The notes beneath the pieces were generated by a model, which saw nothing but the letters and a program-made list of their open reading frames with translations, was not told the origin of the DNA and searched no databases. Shown here piece after piece: positions 44,741 through 57,489 of a stretch of 64,000 bases of DNA; position 1 is the first letter of the stretch, and each line of letters opens with the position of its first letter. A program made the position numbers and the translations under genes. Origin of the DNA: Gymnothorax reevesii (lineage: Eukaryota; Chordata; Actinopteri; Anguilliformes; Muraenidae); NCBI GenBank assembly GCA_029721435.1, contig CM056573.1, positions 71,800,001 to 71,864,000 of the forward strand. Direction: 5' to 3'.

Positions 44741-47524
44741 GTTTCACAGCATAATTTCAAGTCCAAATACTTTGAAACATTTAAAATTAGCCACAATAGC
44801 CAACAAATTGAAGCTTTAAAGCTCTGACCTCTATACTATTTAATCAATGAAGAATCTTAGCAAAACACCATTTATTGTCCTCTGAATTCTGAAAGTACTT
44901 TGAAATGCTTTCACTGAGGCAACACCTCACAGCTTAAAAGTATTACAAAGAGTGGTGCATTTTTGTCAATAAAGAGGATGCAGCCATATTTCCACGTCAT
45001 CCATGCCATGATGAAGGGAGACGCAGTAGCGCAGTGGAGAGCATGGGCTTGACTTGGGATGGAAAGATTCTGTGTTCCAGTCCTTGCCTTAGCCTGTGCA
45101 AAGTGTTCTCAGGCAAAACTCTTCACTTCCACACTGCCTCACTCTACCCAGGTGTACAAATGGGTCCCAGCAAAATTGTCAGGGAAACTTGACTGAGAGC
45201 AGTGGGAGAACCCGAGTTGGACTAGTGTCCCATCGAGGGGGTTTAGCAATACTCCTATTTGCTTCATGTCACAGAAACCAGGGTTAAACACAGACCTGGT
45301 GGGCCTCCAGGCATGACCTCCACGCCTGGTTAGAAATAGTCTTTATTCCGTCAGAGCAGCTGCTCATTTTGAAAACAAGAAGGGCACTTGGTAGAGCTCA
45401 TACCTCCGCCAAGCCCACATGTAAGTATTATTGGTTCTGGATCCAGGAGAGTATCATCCAGACCAACAACAGCTGTGATTAGTTCCTCTTTTAGGGCAGA
45501 TTCTATTCAGTGCTGAAATTTTCTGAAAATCTGTTCATTACATAAGGACATACCGAATTGTTCCGAATATAAGACGATTCTGGATATGAGACTACTCCCC
45601 TTTCTCAAGTCATATTTTGGAAAAAATAGGGTTTTGATGACAAAATCTTGTTTTAGTCACTAAAGAATAATAATCATCGCAAAAATTTCTTTGAAAATAC
45701 TGATAAAACAAACTGAAAGAAAAACCAATATAAAAGATTGCAGGCTGTTGTTTTGCGCCATCTATTGTTGTGAACATGTATTGAGTATAGACTATAAAAC
45801 GCACACACAGGATGACTGTTATTGTTAGAAGCCTAGTCCACGGAAAATACGACGACCCCATTTCTCCGCTGTGACGTGTCTTTAATGGAACGGCGGAGGC
45901 GTCAAAGATAAAACAGGGTCACTTGAGCAAAAAGAGAGGAAATAGTAAACATGCCCGATGGACGAGAGATGCTAATTTACTGAGATTCCGCAGAGAAGTC
46001 ACTGTTATGTCAAAGACGCAGAGTGCATCGTATGCCTGTTCCGTGGATATGTAAAAAGCACCGTTGCCATAAACATATCTCCCCAGCGGGCCACAGTACG
46101 AAGTAGATTCCCAGTCCGTCGTGGAAACATATACTGGTGTACGTGCGATTAGGTAGTGATTGTTTTTAAATTTCATTTGATTTCATTTGACACACTCTTT
46201 TTACTTGAACAAAAGATTGACCGCGATTCCGTACCATGCTTTCTGTTAACGTTCTGACAAAATGTGGCAGCCCTCCATGCTTAGGGTCGGGCGTGTAAAG
46301 TCACCGAACAGGCCTTCTGGTGACGTGTCTTAAATGGAACACTCGAGGCGTCATAAATCAGACCGGGTCACTTGAGCAGAAGAAAACAAAGGAGTAAACA
46401 AGCCCGATGGATGAGAGGTTCGAATTCTCTTGGATTCTGCTGAGAAGTCGCTTTGACGTCAAAGAGCCAGAGTGCATCGAATGTTCATTTTGTTGCTATA
46501 ACAACAGCACCGTTGCTATAAACAACTCTGCCCAGGGAGCCGACGGAAGAATGCTGATTCTCAGTCCGTGTCCAATGCTCATGGAAAGATGTCCAGGAGT
46601 ACGTGCGATTTGGCAGTGATTTTATTTTTATGAAATTAGATTTTAATTGACTCACTCTTTGTTTAAACAAAAAAAAAATAAATGCGCGATTCAGTAGCAT
46701 GCTTTCTGTTTACGTATTGACAAAATGTGCCTGCCCTCCACTTAGCCGTCGGGCTTGTCTTGTGACCAAACAGGCTCTGCTGTGACGTGACTTAAATGGA
46801 TCAGCGGAGGTTTCAAATTCTCCGGCAGCTACAGGTCTCAAAAAAGTTGGGACACTTGTAAAAAGGGGCTTTAAAAGCATTGAATTTCTAAGAGAATCAG
46901 CTGAAAGAACATTTAGCAAGTAATTAAGTTAACTGTCATCTGCTGCGCAACATGATTACTTATAAAAGGGTTGTCATTGAGAGGCTGAGTTTCTCAGAAG
47001 TAAAGATGGCCAGAAGCTCTCCCACCTGTGAAGGCTTGCATAAAAAAAAATGTTGAATACTTTAAAAACACTGCTCCTCGACGTTAAATTGCAAAGGCAT
47101 TGAAGGTCTCATCATCTTCAGTACATGACATCATCAAAAGATTCAGAGTAACTGGAAAAATCTCTGCCTGTAAGGGACTAGGCCGAGACCTTTACTGGAT
47201 GCCCTTTATCTTTGGACCCTCAGATGCCACTGCATCACTCACCGGCATGATTCTTGGGATTCTGCAATAATAGAGAAAGAAAAAACATCACTGATTATAC
47301 CTAGAACTGCCACAAGGTCATTCTGACCTCCATTAGTCCCAGTGCAAAAGAATGTAAATGGACTATATAGGGGCTGACTATGGAGCTAGTCAGATTGGCA
47401 GCTCAAAGCACTTGACAGTAGCCTAATACCTCACGTATGCCCATTTATGCAACACATTCATACACTGACGGCTACGCAAGGCAGTCAACTGCATCTTGGT
47501 TGACTGCATTTTGTTACTTTTAGA
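44336..47524 (+). repeat. Unit 14, type T
   Basis: Complete 3,189-bp unit: ORF 44336-44740, SINE 45018-45308, Tc1 relic 46832-47270. T markers are TCCGTCAGAG near 45347 and GGCCTTCTGG near 46312. The private change is CACAGACCTGG near 45290. It is the T member of the first full five-unit round. Confidence 0.96.
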
Positions 47525-47929
47525 ATGGTGTGCAGGCGCATATATAAGCCAGTTGCTGTCATGACGTCAGAATCAATTTGTTCTCCCATTTTGCAGGTAG
47601 AAATTGTGATTGTCACAGAGCTGTTCTTCTATTCATTTAGTTTATTTAGTAAGCTGGTTAGGATACCAGAAAAAGAAATTAATCAGAGGAAATGGATGAA
47701 TGTAAGTCAGGCTTTGGCAAAGCTTCAGGACATGAGTTCTTGTGAGTCAGATGGAGAAGCAATATCAGGGCTCAGTGATGCTTCTAGGTCTAGTGAATCC
47801 GACTCTGATTTTGAAACTGAATGCGATCGTGAGCCACACGGTAAAGGTATCACAGCTGCTGGGCAATCTAAGCCTTTGATGCCAGGAAGGTCACCAAAAC
47901 TGGATATTTATTCACGTCATAACGCTTAG
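47525..47929 (+). CDS. 134-codon ORF, copy 15
   Basis: F38, A79, S115 (TCT for ACT) and the silent TCT at S94. Identical in predicted protein to the copy at 63462. Confidence 0.22.
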   Translation: MVCRRIYKPVAVMTSESICSPILQVEIVIVTELFFYSFSLFSKLVRIPEKEINQRKWMNVSQALAKLQDMSSCESDGEAISGLSDASRSSESDSDFETECDREPHGKGITAAGQSKPLMPGRSPKLDIYSRHNA

Positions 47930-50708
47930 GTTTCACAGCATAATTTCAAGTCCAAATACTTTGAAACATTTAAAATTAGCCACAATAGCCAACAAATTGA
48001 AGCTTTAAAGCTCTGACCTCTATACTATTTAATCAATGAAGAATCTTAGCAAAACACCATTTATTGTCCTCTGAATTCTGAAAGTACTTTGAAATGCTTT
48101 CACTGAGGCAACACCTCACAGCTTAAAAGTATTACAAAGAGTGGTGCATTTTTGTCAATAAAGAGGATGCAGCCATATTTCCACGTCATCCATGCCATGA
48201 TGAAGGGAGACGCAGTAGCGCAGTGGAGAGCATGGGCTTGACTTGGGATGGAAAGATTCTGTGTTCCAGTCCTTGCCTTAGCCTGTGCAAAGTGTTCTCA
48301 GGCAAAACTCTTCACTTCCACACTGCCTCACTCTACCCAGGTGTACAAATGGGTCCCAGCAAAATTGTCAGGGAAACTTGACTGAGAGCAGTGGAAGAAC
48401 CCGAGTTGGACTAGTGTCCCATCGAGGGGGTTTAGCGATACTCCTATTTGCTTCATGTCACAGAAACCAGGGTTAAACACAGGCCTGGTGGGCCTCCAGG
48501 CATGACCTCCACGCCTGGTTAGAAATAGTCTTTATTCCGCCTGAGCAGCTGCTCATTTTGAAAACAAGAAGGGCACTTGGTAGAGCTCATACCTCCGCCA
48601 AGCCCACATCTAAGTATTATTGGTTCTGGATCCAGAAGAGTATCATCCAGACCAACAACAGCTGTGATTAGTTCCTCTTTTAGGGCAGATTCTATTCAGT
48701 GCTGAAATTTTCTGAAAATCTGTTCATTACATAAGGACATACCGAATTGTTCCGAATATAAGACGATTCTGGATATGAGACTACTCCCCTTTCTCAAGTC
48801 ATATTTTGGAAAAAATAGGGTTTTGATGACAAAATCTTGTTTTAGTCACTAAAGAATAATAATCATCGCAAAAATGTCTTTGAAAATACTGATAAAACAA
48901 ACTGAAAGAAAAACCAATATAAAAGATTGCAGGCTGTTGTTTTGCGCCATCTATTGTTGTGAACATGTATTGAGTATAGACTATAAAACGCACACACAGG
49001 ATGACTGTTATTGTTAGAAGCCTAGTCCACGGAAAATACGACGACCCCATTTCTCCGCTGTTACGTGTCTTTAATGGAACGGCGGAGGCGTCAAAGATAA
49101 AACAGGGTCACTTGAGCAAAAAGAGAGGAAATAGTAAACATGCCCGATGGACGAGAGATGCTAATTTACTGAGATTCCGCAGAGAAGTCACTGTTATGTC
49201 AAAGACGCAGAGTGCATCGTATGCCTGTTCCGTGGATATGTAAAAAGCACCGTTGCCATAAACATATCTCCCCAGCGGGCCACAGTACGAAGTAGATTCC
49301 CAGTCCGTCGTGGAAACATATACTGGTGTACGTGCGATTAGGTAGTGATTGTTTTTAAATTTCATTTGATTTCATTTGACACACTCTTTTTACTTGAACA
49401 AAAGATTGACCGCGATTCCGTACCATGCTTTCTGTTAACGTTCTGACAAAATGTGGCAGCCCTCCATGCTGAGGTTCGGGCGTGTAAAGTCACCGAACAG
49501 GCCTTGTGGTGACGTGTCTTAAATGGAACACTCGAGGCGTCATAAATCAGACCGGGTCACTTGAGCAGAAGAAAACAAAGGAGTAAACAAGCCCGATGGA
49601 TGAGAGGTTCGAATTCTCTTGGATTCTGCTGAGAAGTCGCTTTGACGTCAAAGAGCCAGAGTGCATCGAATGTTCATTTTGTTGCTATAACAACAGCACC
49701 GTTGCTATAAACAACTCTGCCCAGGGAGCCGACGGAAGAATGCTGATTCTCAGTCCGTGTCCAATGCTCATGGAAAGATGTCCAGGAGAACGTGCGATTT
49801 GGCAGTGATTTTATTTTTATGAAATTAGATTTTAATTGACTCACTCTTTGTTTAAACAAAAAAAAAATGCGCGATTCAGTAGCATGCTTTCTGTTTACGT
49901 ATTGACAAAATGTGCCTGCCCTCCACTTAGCCGTCGGGCTTGTCTTGTGACCAAACAGGCTCTGCTGTGACGTGACTTAAATGGATCAACGGAGGTTTCA
50001 AATTCTCCGGCAGCTACAGGTCTCAAAAAAGTTGGGACACTTGTAAAAAGGGGCTTTAAAGCATTGAATTTCTAAGAGAATCAGCTGAAAGAACATTTAG
50101 CAAGTAATTAAGTTAACTGTCATCTGCTGCGCAACATGATTACTTATAAATGGGTTGTCATTGAGAGGCTGAGTTTCTCAGAAGTAAAGATGGCCAGAAG
50201 CTCTCCCACCTGTGAAGGCTTGCATAAAAAAAAATGTTGAATACTTTAAAAACACTGCTCCTCGACGTTAAATTGCAAAGGCATTGAAGGTCTCATCATC
50301 TTCAGTACATGACATCATCAAAAGATTCAGAGTAACTGGAAAAATCTCTGCCTGTAAGGGACTAGGCCGAGACCTTTACTGGATGCCCTTTATCTTTGGA
50401 CCCTCAGATGCCACTGCATCACTCACCGGCATGATTCTTGGGATTCTGCAATAATAGAGAAAGAAAAAACATCACTGATTATACCTAGAACTGCCACAAG
50501 GTCATTCTGACCTCCATTAGTCCCAGTGCAAAAGAATGTAAATGGACTATATAGGGGCTGACTATGGAGCTAGTCAGATTGGCAGCTCAAAGCACTTGAC
50601 AGTAGCCTAATACCTCACGTATGCCCATTTATGCAACACATTCATACACTGACGGCTACGCAAGGCAGTCAACTGCATCTTGGTTGACTGCATTTTGTTA
50701 CTTTTAGA
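47525..50708 (+). repeat. Unit 15, type B (single copy in this round)
   Basis: Complete 3,184-bp unit: ORF 47525-47929, SINE 48207-48497, Tc1 relic 50017-50454. It has the full B marker set with GCTGAGGTTCGG near 49468. Only one B unit stands between T and C here, against three in the earlier round. Confidence 0.96.
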
Positions 50709-51113
50709 ATGGTGTGCAGGCGCATATATAAGCCAGTTGCTGTCATGACGTCAGAATCAATTTGTTCTCCCATTTTGCAGGTAGAAATTGTGATTGTCAC
50801 AGAGCTGTTCTTCTATTCATTTAGTTTATTTAGTAAGCTGGTTAGGATACCAGAAAAAGAAATTAATCAGAGGAAATGGATGAATGTAAGTCAGGCTTTG
50901 GCAAAGCTTCAGGACATGAGTTCTTGTGAGTCAGATGGAGAAGAAATATCAGGGCTCAGTGATGCTTCTAGGTCTAGTGAATCCGACTCCGATTTTGAAA
51001 CTGAATGCGATCGTGAGCCACACGGTAAAGGTATCACAGCTGCTGGGCAAACTAAGCCTTTGATGCCAGGAAGGTCACCAAAACTGGATATTTATTCACG
51101 TCATAACGCTTAG
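50709..51113 (+). CDS. 134-codon ORF, copy 16
   Basis: F38, E79, T115, P124, R131 form; partner of the copy at 34772. Confidence 0.22.
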   Translation: MVCRRIYKPVAVMTSESICSPILQVEIVIVTELFFYSFSLFSKLVRIPEKEINQRKWMNVSQALAKLQDMSSCESDGEEISGLSDASRSSESDSDFETECDREPHGKGITAAGQTKPLMPGRSPKLDIYSRHNA

Positions 51114-53894
51114 GTTTCACAGCATAATTTCAAGTCCAAATACTTTGAAACATTTAAAATTAGCCACAATAGCCAACAAATTGAAGCTTTAAAGCTCTGA
51201 CCTCTATACTATTTAATCAATGAAGAATCTTAGCAAAACACCATTTATTGTCCTCTGAATTCTGAAAGTACTTTGAAATGCTTTCACTGAGGCAACACCT
51301 CACAGCTTAAAAGTATTACAAAGAGTGGTGCATTTTTGTCAATAAAGAGGATGCAGCCATATTTCCACGTCATCCATGCCATGATGAAGGGAGACGCAGT
51401 AGCGCAGTGGAGAGCATGGGCTTGACTTGGGATGGAAAGATTCTGTGTTCCAGTCCTTGCCTTAGCCTGTGCAAAGTGTTCTCAGGCAAAACTCTTCACT
51501 TCCACACTGCCTCACTCTACCCAGGTGTACAAATGGGTCCCAGCAAAATTGTCAGGGAAACTTGACTGAGAGCAGTGGGAGAACCCGAGTTGGACTAGTG
51601 TCCCATCGAGGGGGTTTAGCAATACTCCTATTTGCTTCATGTCACAGAAACCAGGGTTAAACACAGGCCTGGTGGGCCTCCAGGCATGACCTCCACGCCT
51701 GGTTAGAAATAGTCTTTATTCCGTCTGAGCAGCTGCTCATTTTGAAAACAAGAAGGGCACTTGGTAGAGCTCATACCTCCGCCAAGCCCACATGTAAGTA
51801 TTATTGGTTCTGGATCCAGGAGAGTATCATCCAGACCAACAACAGCTGTGATTAGTTCCTCTTTTAGGGCAGATTCTATTCAGTGCTGAAATTTTCTGAA
51901 AATCTGTTCATTACAGAAGGACATACCGAATTGTTCCGAATATAAGACGATTCTGGATATGAGACTACTCCCCTTTCTCAAGTCATATTTTGGAAAAAAT
52001 AGGGTTTTGATGACAAAATCTTGTTTTAGTCACTAAAGAATAATAATCATGGCAAAAATTTCTTTGAAAATACTGATAAAACAAACTGAAAGAAAAACCA
52101 ATATAAAAGATTGCAGGCTGTTGTTTTGCGCCATCTATTGTTGTGAACATGTATTGAGTATAGACTATAAAACGCACACACAGGATGACTGTTATTGTTA
52201 GAAGCCTAGTCCACGGAAAATACGACGACCCCATTTCTCCGCTGTGACGTGTCTTTAATGGAACGGCGGAGGCGTCAAAGATAAAACAGGGTCACTTGAG
52301 CAAAAAGAGAGGAAATAGTAAACATGCCCGATGGACGAGAGATGCTAATTTACTGAGATTCCGCAGAGAAGTCACTGTTATGTCAAAGACGCAGAGTGCA
52401 TCGTATGCCTGTTCCGTGGATATGTAAAAAGCACCGTTGCCATAAACATATCTCCCCAGCGGGCCACAGTACGAAGTAGATTCCCAGTCCGTCGTGGAAA
52501 CATATACTGGTGTACGTGCGATTAGGTAGTGATTGTTTTTAAATTTCATTTGATTTCATTTGACACACTCTTTTTACTTGAACAAAAGATTGACCGCGAT
52601 TCCGTACCATGCTTTCTGTTAACGTGCTGACAAAATGTGGCAGCCCTCCATGCTTAGGGTCGGGCGTGTAAAGTCACCGAACAGGCCTTGTGGTGACGTG
52701 TCTTAAATGGAACACTCGAGGCGTCATAAATCAGACCGGGTCACTTGAGCAGAAGAAAACAAAGGAGTAAACAAGCCCGATGGATGAGAGGTTCGAATTC
52801 TCTTGGATTCTGCTGAGAAGTCGCTTTGACGTCAAACAGCCAGAGTGCATCGAATGTTCATTTTGTTGCTATAACAACAGCACCGTTGCTATAAACAACT
52901 CTGCCCAGGGAGCCGACGGAAGAATGCTGATTCTCAGTCCGTGTCCAATGCTCATGGAAAGATGTCCAGGAGTACGTGCGATTTGGCAGTGACTTTTTTA
53001 TATGAAATTAGATTTTAATTGACTCACGCTTTGTTTAAACAAAAAAAAAAAATGCGCGATTCAGTAGCATGCTTTCTGTTTACGTATTGACAAAATGTGC
53101 CTGCCCTCCACTTAGCCGTCGGGCTTGTCTTGTGACCAAACAGGCTCTGCTGTGACGTGACTTAAATGGATCAGCGGAGGTTTCAAATTCTCCGGCAGCT
53201 ACAGGTCTCAAAAAAGTTGGGACACTTGTAAAAAGGGGCTTTAAAAGCATTGAATTTCTAAGAGAATCAGCTGAAAGAACATTTAGCAAGTAATTAAGTT
53301 AACTGTCATCTGCTGCGCAACATGATTACTTATAAAAGGGTTGTCATTGAGAGGCTGAGTTTCTCAGAAGTAAAGATGGCCAGAAGCTCTCCCACCTGTG
53401 AAGGCTTGCATAAAAAAAAATGTTGAATACTTTAAAAACACTGCTCCTCGACGTTAAATTGCAAAGGCATTGAAGGTCTCATCATCTTCAGTACATGACA
53501 TCATCAAAAGATTCAGAGTAACTGGAAAAATCTCTGCCTGTAAGGGACTAGGCCGAGACCTTTACTGGATGCCCTTTATCTTTGGACCCTCAGATGCCAC
53601 TGCATCACTCACCGGCATGATTCTTGGGATTCTGCAATAATAGAGAAAGAAAAAACATCACTGATTATACCTAGAACTGCCACAAGGTCATTCTGACCTC
53701 CATTAGTCCCAGTGCAAAAGAATGTAAATGGACTATATAGGGGCTGACTATGGAGCTAGTCAGATTGGCAGCTCAAAGCACTTGACAGTAGCCTAATACC
53801 TCACGTATGCCCATTTATGCAACACATTCATACACTGACGGCTACGCAAGGCAGTCAACTGCATCTTGGTTGACTGCATTTTGTTACTTTTAGA
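50709..53894 (+). repeat. Unit 16, type C
   Basis: Complete 3,186-bp unit: ORF 50709-51113, SINE 51391-51681, Tc1 relic 53202-53640. It carries the same private C variants as the unit at 34772, including GTCAAACAGCC near 52832 and GTGACTTTTTTA near 52989. Confidence 0.96.
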
Positions 53895-54299
53895 ATGGTG
53901 TGCAGGCGCATATATAAGCCAGTTGCTGTCATGACGTCAGAATCAATTTGTTCTCCCATTTTGCAGGTAGAAATTGTGATTGTCACAGAGCTGTTCTTCT
54001 ATTCATTTAGTTTATTTAGTAAGCTGGTTAGGATACCAGAAAAAGAAATTAATCAGAGGAAATGGATGAATGTAAGTCAGGCTTTGGCAAAGCTTCAGGA
54101 CATGAGTTCTTGTGAGTCAGATGGAGAAGAAATATCAGGGCTCAGTGATGCTTCTAGGTCTAGTGAATCCGACTCCGATTTTGAAACTGAATGCGATCGT
54201 GAGCCACACGGTAAAGGTATCACAGCTGCTGGGCAAACTAAGCCTTTGATGCCAGGAAGGTCACCAAAACTGGATATTTATTCACGTCATAACGCTTAG
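53895..54299 (+). CDS. 134-codon ORF, copy 17
   Basis: F38, E79, T115, P124, R131 form; partner of the copy at 37958. Confidence 0.22.
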   Translation: MVCRRIYKPVAVMTSESICSPILQVEIVIVTELFFYSFSLFSKLVRIPEKEINQRKWMNVSQALAKLQDMSSCESDGEEISGLSDASRSSESDSDFETECDREPHGKGITAAGQTKPLMPGRSPKLDIYSRHNA

Positions 54300-57084
54300 G
54301 TTTCACAGCATAATTTCAAGTCCAAATACTTTGAAACATTTAAAATTAGCCACAATAGCCAACAAATTGAAGCTTTAAAGCTCTGACCTCTATACTATTT
54401 AATCAATGAAGAATCTTAGCAAAACACCATTTATTGTCCTCTGAATTCTGAAAGTACTTTGAAATGCTTTCACTGAGGCAACACCTCACAGCTTAAAAGT
54501 ATTACAAAGAGTGGTGCATTTTTGTCAATAAAGAGGATGCAGCCATATTTCCACGTCATCCATGCCATGATGAAGGGAGACGCAGTAGCGCAGTGGAGAG
54601 CATGGGCTTGACTTGGGATGGAAAGATTCTGTGTTCCAGTCCTTGCCTTAGCCTGTGCAAAGTGTTCTCAGGCAAAACTCTTCACTTCCACACTGCCTCA
54701 CTCTACCCAGGTGTACAAATGGGTCCCAGCAAAATTGTCAGGGAAACTTGACTGAGAGCAGTGGGAGAACCCGAGTTGGACTAGTGCCCCATCGAGGGGG
54801 TTTAGCAATACTCCTATTTGCTTCATGTCACAGAAACCAGGGTTAAACACAGGCCTGGTGGGCCTCCAGGCATGACCTCCACGCCTGGTTAGAAATAGTC
54901 TTTATTCCGTCTGAGCAGCTGCTCATTTTGAAAACAAGAAGGGCACTTGGTAGAGCTCATACCTCCGCCAAGCCCACATGTAAGTATTATTGGTTCTGGA
55001 TCCAGGAGAGTATCATCCAGACCAACAACAGCTGTGATTAGTTCCTCTTTTAGGGCAGATTCTATTCAGTGCTGAAATTTTCTGAAAATCTGTTCATTAC
55101 AGAAGGACATACCGAATTGTTCCGAATATAAGACGATTCTGGATATGAGACTACTCCCCTTTCTCAAGTCATATTTTGGAAAAAATAGGGTTTTGATGAT
55201 AAAATCTTGTTTTTGTCACTAAAGAATAATAATCATCGCAAAAATTTCTTTGAAAATACTGATAAAACAAACTGAAAGAAAAACCAATATAAAAGATTGC
55301 AGGCTGTTGTTTTGCGCCATCTATTGTTGTGAACATGTATTGAGTATAGACTATAAAACGCACACACAGGATGACTGTTATTGTTAGAAGCCTAGTCCAC
55401 GGAAAATACGACGACCCCATTTCTCCGCTGTGACGTGTCTTGAATGGAACGGCGGAGGCGTCAAAGATAAAACAGGGTCACTTGAGCAAAAAGAGAGGAA
55501 ATAGTAAACATGCCCGATGGACGAGAGATGCTAATTTACTGAGATTCCGCAGAGAAGTCACTGTTATGTCAAAGACGCAGAGTGCATCGTATGCCTGTTC
55601 CGTGGATATGTAAAAAGCACCGTTGCCATAAACATATCTCCCCAGCGGGCCACAGTACGAAGTAGATTCCCAGTCCGTCGTGGAAACATATACTGGTGTA
55701 CGTGCGATTAGGTAGTGATTGTTTTTAAATTTCATTTGATTTCATTTGACACACTCTTTTTACTTGAACAAAAGATTGACCGCGATTCCGTACCATGCTT
55801 TCTGTTAACGTTCTGACAAAATGTGGCAGCCCTCCATGCTTAGGGTCGGGCGTGTAAAGTCACCGAACAGGCCTTGTGGTGACGTGTCTTAAATGGAACA
55901 CTCGAGGCGTCATAAATCAGACCGGGTCACTTGAGCAGAAGAAAACAAAGGAGTAAACAAGCCCGATGGATGAGAGGTTCGAATTCTCTTGGATTCTGCT
56001 GAGAAGTCGCTTTGACGTCAAAGAGCCAGAGTGCATCGAATGTTCATTTTGTTGCTATAACAACAGCACCGTTGCTATAAACAACTCTGCCCAGGGAGCC
56101 GACGGAAGAATGCTGATTCTCAGTCCGTGTCCAATGCTCATGGAAAGATGTCCAGGAGTACGTGCGATTTGGCAGTGATTTTATTTTTATGAAATTAGAT
56201 TTTAATTGACTCACTCTTTGTTTAAACAAAAAAAAAAATAAATGCGCGATTCAGTAGCATGCTTTCTGTTTACGTATTGACAAAATGTGCCTGCCCTCCA
56301 CTTAGCCGTCGGGCTTGTCTTGTGACCAAACAGGCTCTGCTGTGACGTGACTTAAATGGATCAGCGGAGGTTTCAAATTCTCCGGCAGCTACAGGTCTCA
56401 AAAAAGTTGGGACACTTGTAAAAAGGGGCTTTAAAAGCATTGAATTTCTAAGAGAATCAGCTGAAAGAACATTTAGCAAGTAATTAAGTTAACTGTCATC
56501 TGCTGCGCAACATAATTACTTATAAAAGGGTTGTCATTGAGAGGCTGAGTTTCTCAGAAGTAAAGATGGCCAGAAGCTCTCCCACCTGTGAAGGCTTGCA
56601 TAAAAAAAAATGTTGAATACTTTAAAAACACTGCTCCTCGACGTTAAATTGCAAAGGCATTGAAGGTCTCATCATCTTCAGTACATGACATCATCAAAAG
56701 ATTCAGAGTAACTGGAAAAATCTCTGCCTGTAAGGGACTAGGCCGAGACCTTTACTGGATGCTCTTTATCTTTGGACCCTCAGATGCCACTGCATCACTC
56801 ACCGGCATGATTCTTGGGATTCTGCAATAATAGAGAAAGAAAAAACATCACTGATTATACCTAGAACTGCCACAAGGTCATTCTGACCTCCATTAGTCCC
56901 AGTGCAAAAGAATGTAAATGGACTATATAGGGGCTGACTATGGAGCTAGTCAGATTGGCAGCTCAAAGCACTTGACAGTAGCCTAATACCTCACGTATGC
57001 CCATTTATGCAACACATTCATACACTGACGGCTACGCAAGGCAGTCAACTGCATCTTGGTTGACTGCATTTTGTTACTTTTAGA
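53895..57084 (+). repeat. Unit 17, type D
   Basis: Complete 3,190-bp unit: ORF 53895-54299, SINE 54577-54867, Tc1 relic 56392-56830. It carries the D variants AACATAATTAC near 56509 and GATGCTCTTT near 56759. It lacks both 10-bp changes of its partner at 37958, so it shows the ancestral state of type D. Confidence 0.96.
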
Positions 57085-57489
57085 ATGGTGTGCAGGCGCA
57101 TATATAAGCCAGTTGCTGTCATGACGTCAGAATCAATTTGTTCTCCCATTTTGCAGGTAGAAATTGTGATTGTCACAGAGCTGTTCTTCTATTCATTTAG
57201 TTTATTTAGTAAGCTGGTTAGGATACCAGAAAAAGAAATTAATCAGAGGAAATGGATGAATGTAAGTCAGGCTTTGGCAAAGCTTCAGGACATGAGTTCT
57301 TGTGAGTCAGATGGAGAAGAAATATCAGGGCTCAGTGATGCTTCTAGGTCTAGTGAATCCGACTCCGATTTTGAAACTGAATGCGATCGTGAGCCACACG
57401 GTAAAGGTATCACAGCTGCTGGGCAAACTAAGCCTTTGATGCCAGGAAGGTCACCAAAACTGGATATTTATTCACGTCATAACGCTTAG
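57085..57489 (+). CDS. 134-codon ORF, copy 18
   Basis: F38, E79, T115, P124, R131 form; partner of the copy at 41148. Confidence 0.22.
   Translation: MVCRRIYKPVAVMTSESICSPILQVEIVIVTELFFYSFSLFSKLVRIPEKEINQRKWMNVSQALAKLQDMSSCESDGEEISGLSDASRSSESDSDFETECDREPHGKGITAAGQTKPLMPGRSPKLDIYSRHNA

Larger units (their letters stand above)
31931..47867 (+). repeat. Higher-order repeat, first round (B-C-D-E-T)
   Basis: The unit spacings 3184, 3186, 3190, 3188, 3189 recur in the same order, so every landmark here has a counterpart exactly 15,937 bases further on (ORFs at 31588, 34772, 37958, 41148, 44336 versus 47525, 50709, 53895, 57085, 60273). Private variants recur with the same lag: the CHDYY-coding change near 36110 and 52050, the GTCAAACAGCC change near 36895 and 52832, and the GTGCCCCATCG change near 38847 and 54784. 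The left limit is set where the ORFs at 31588 and 47525 still differ (codon 115), so the start is approximate. Confidence 0.93.
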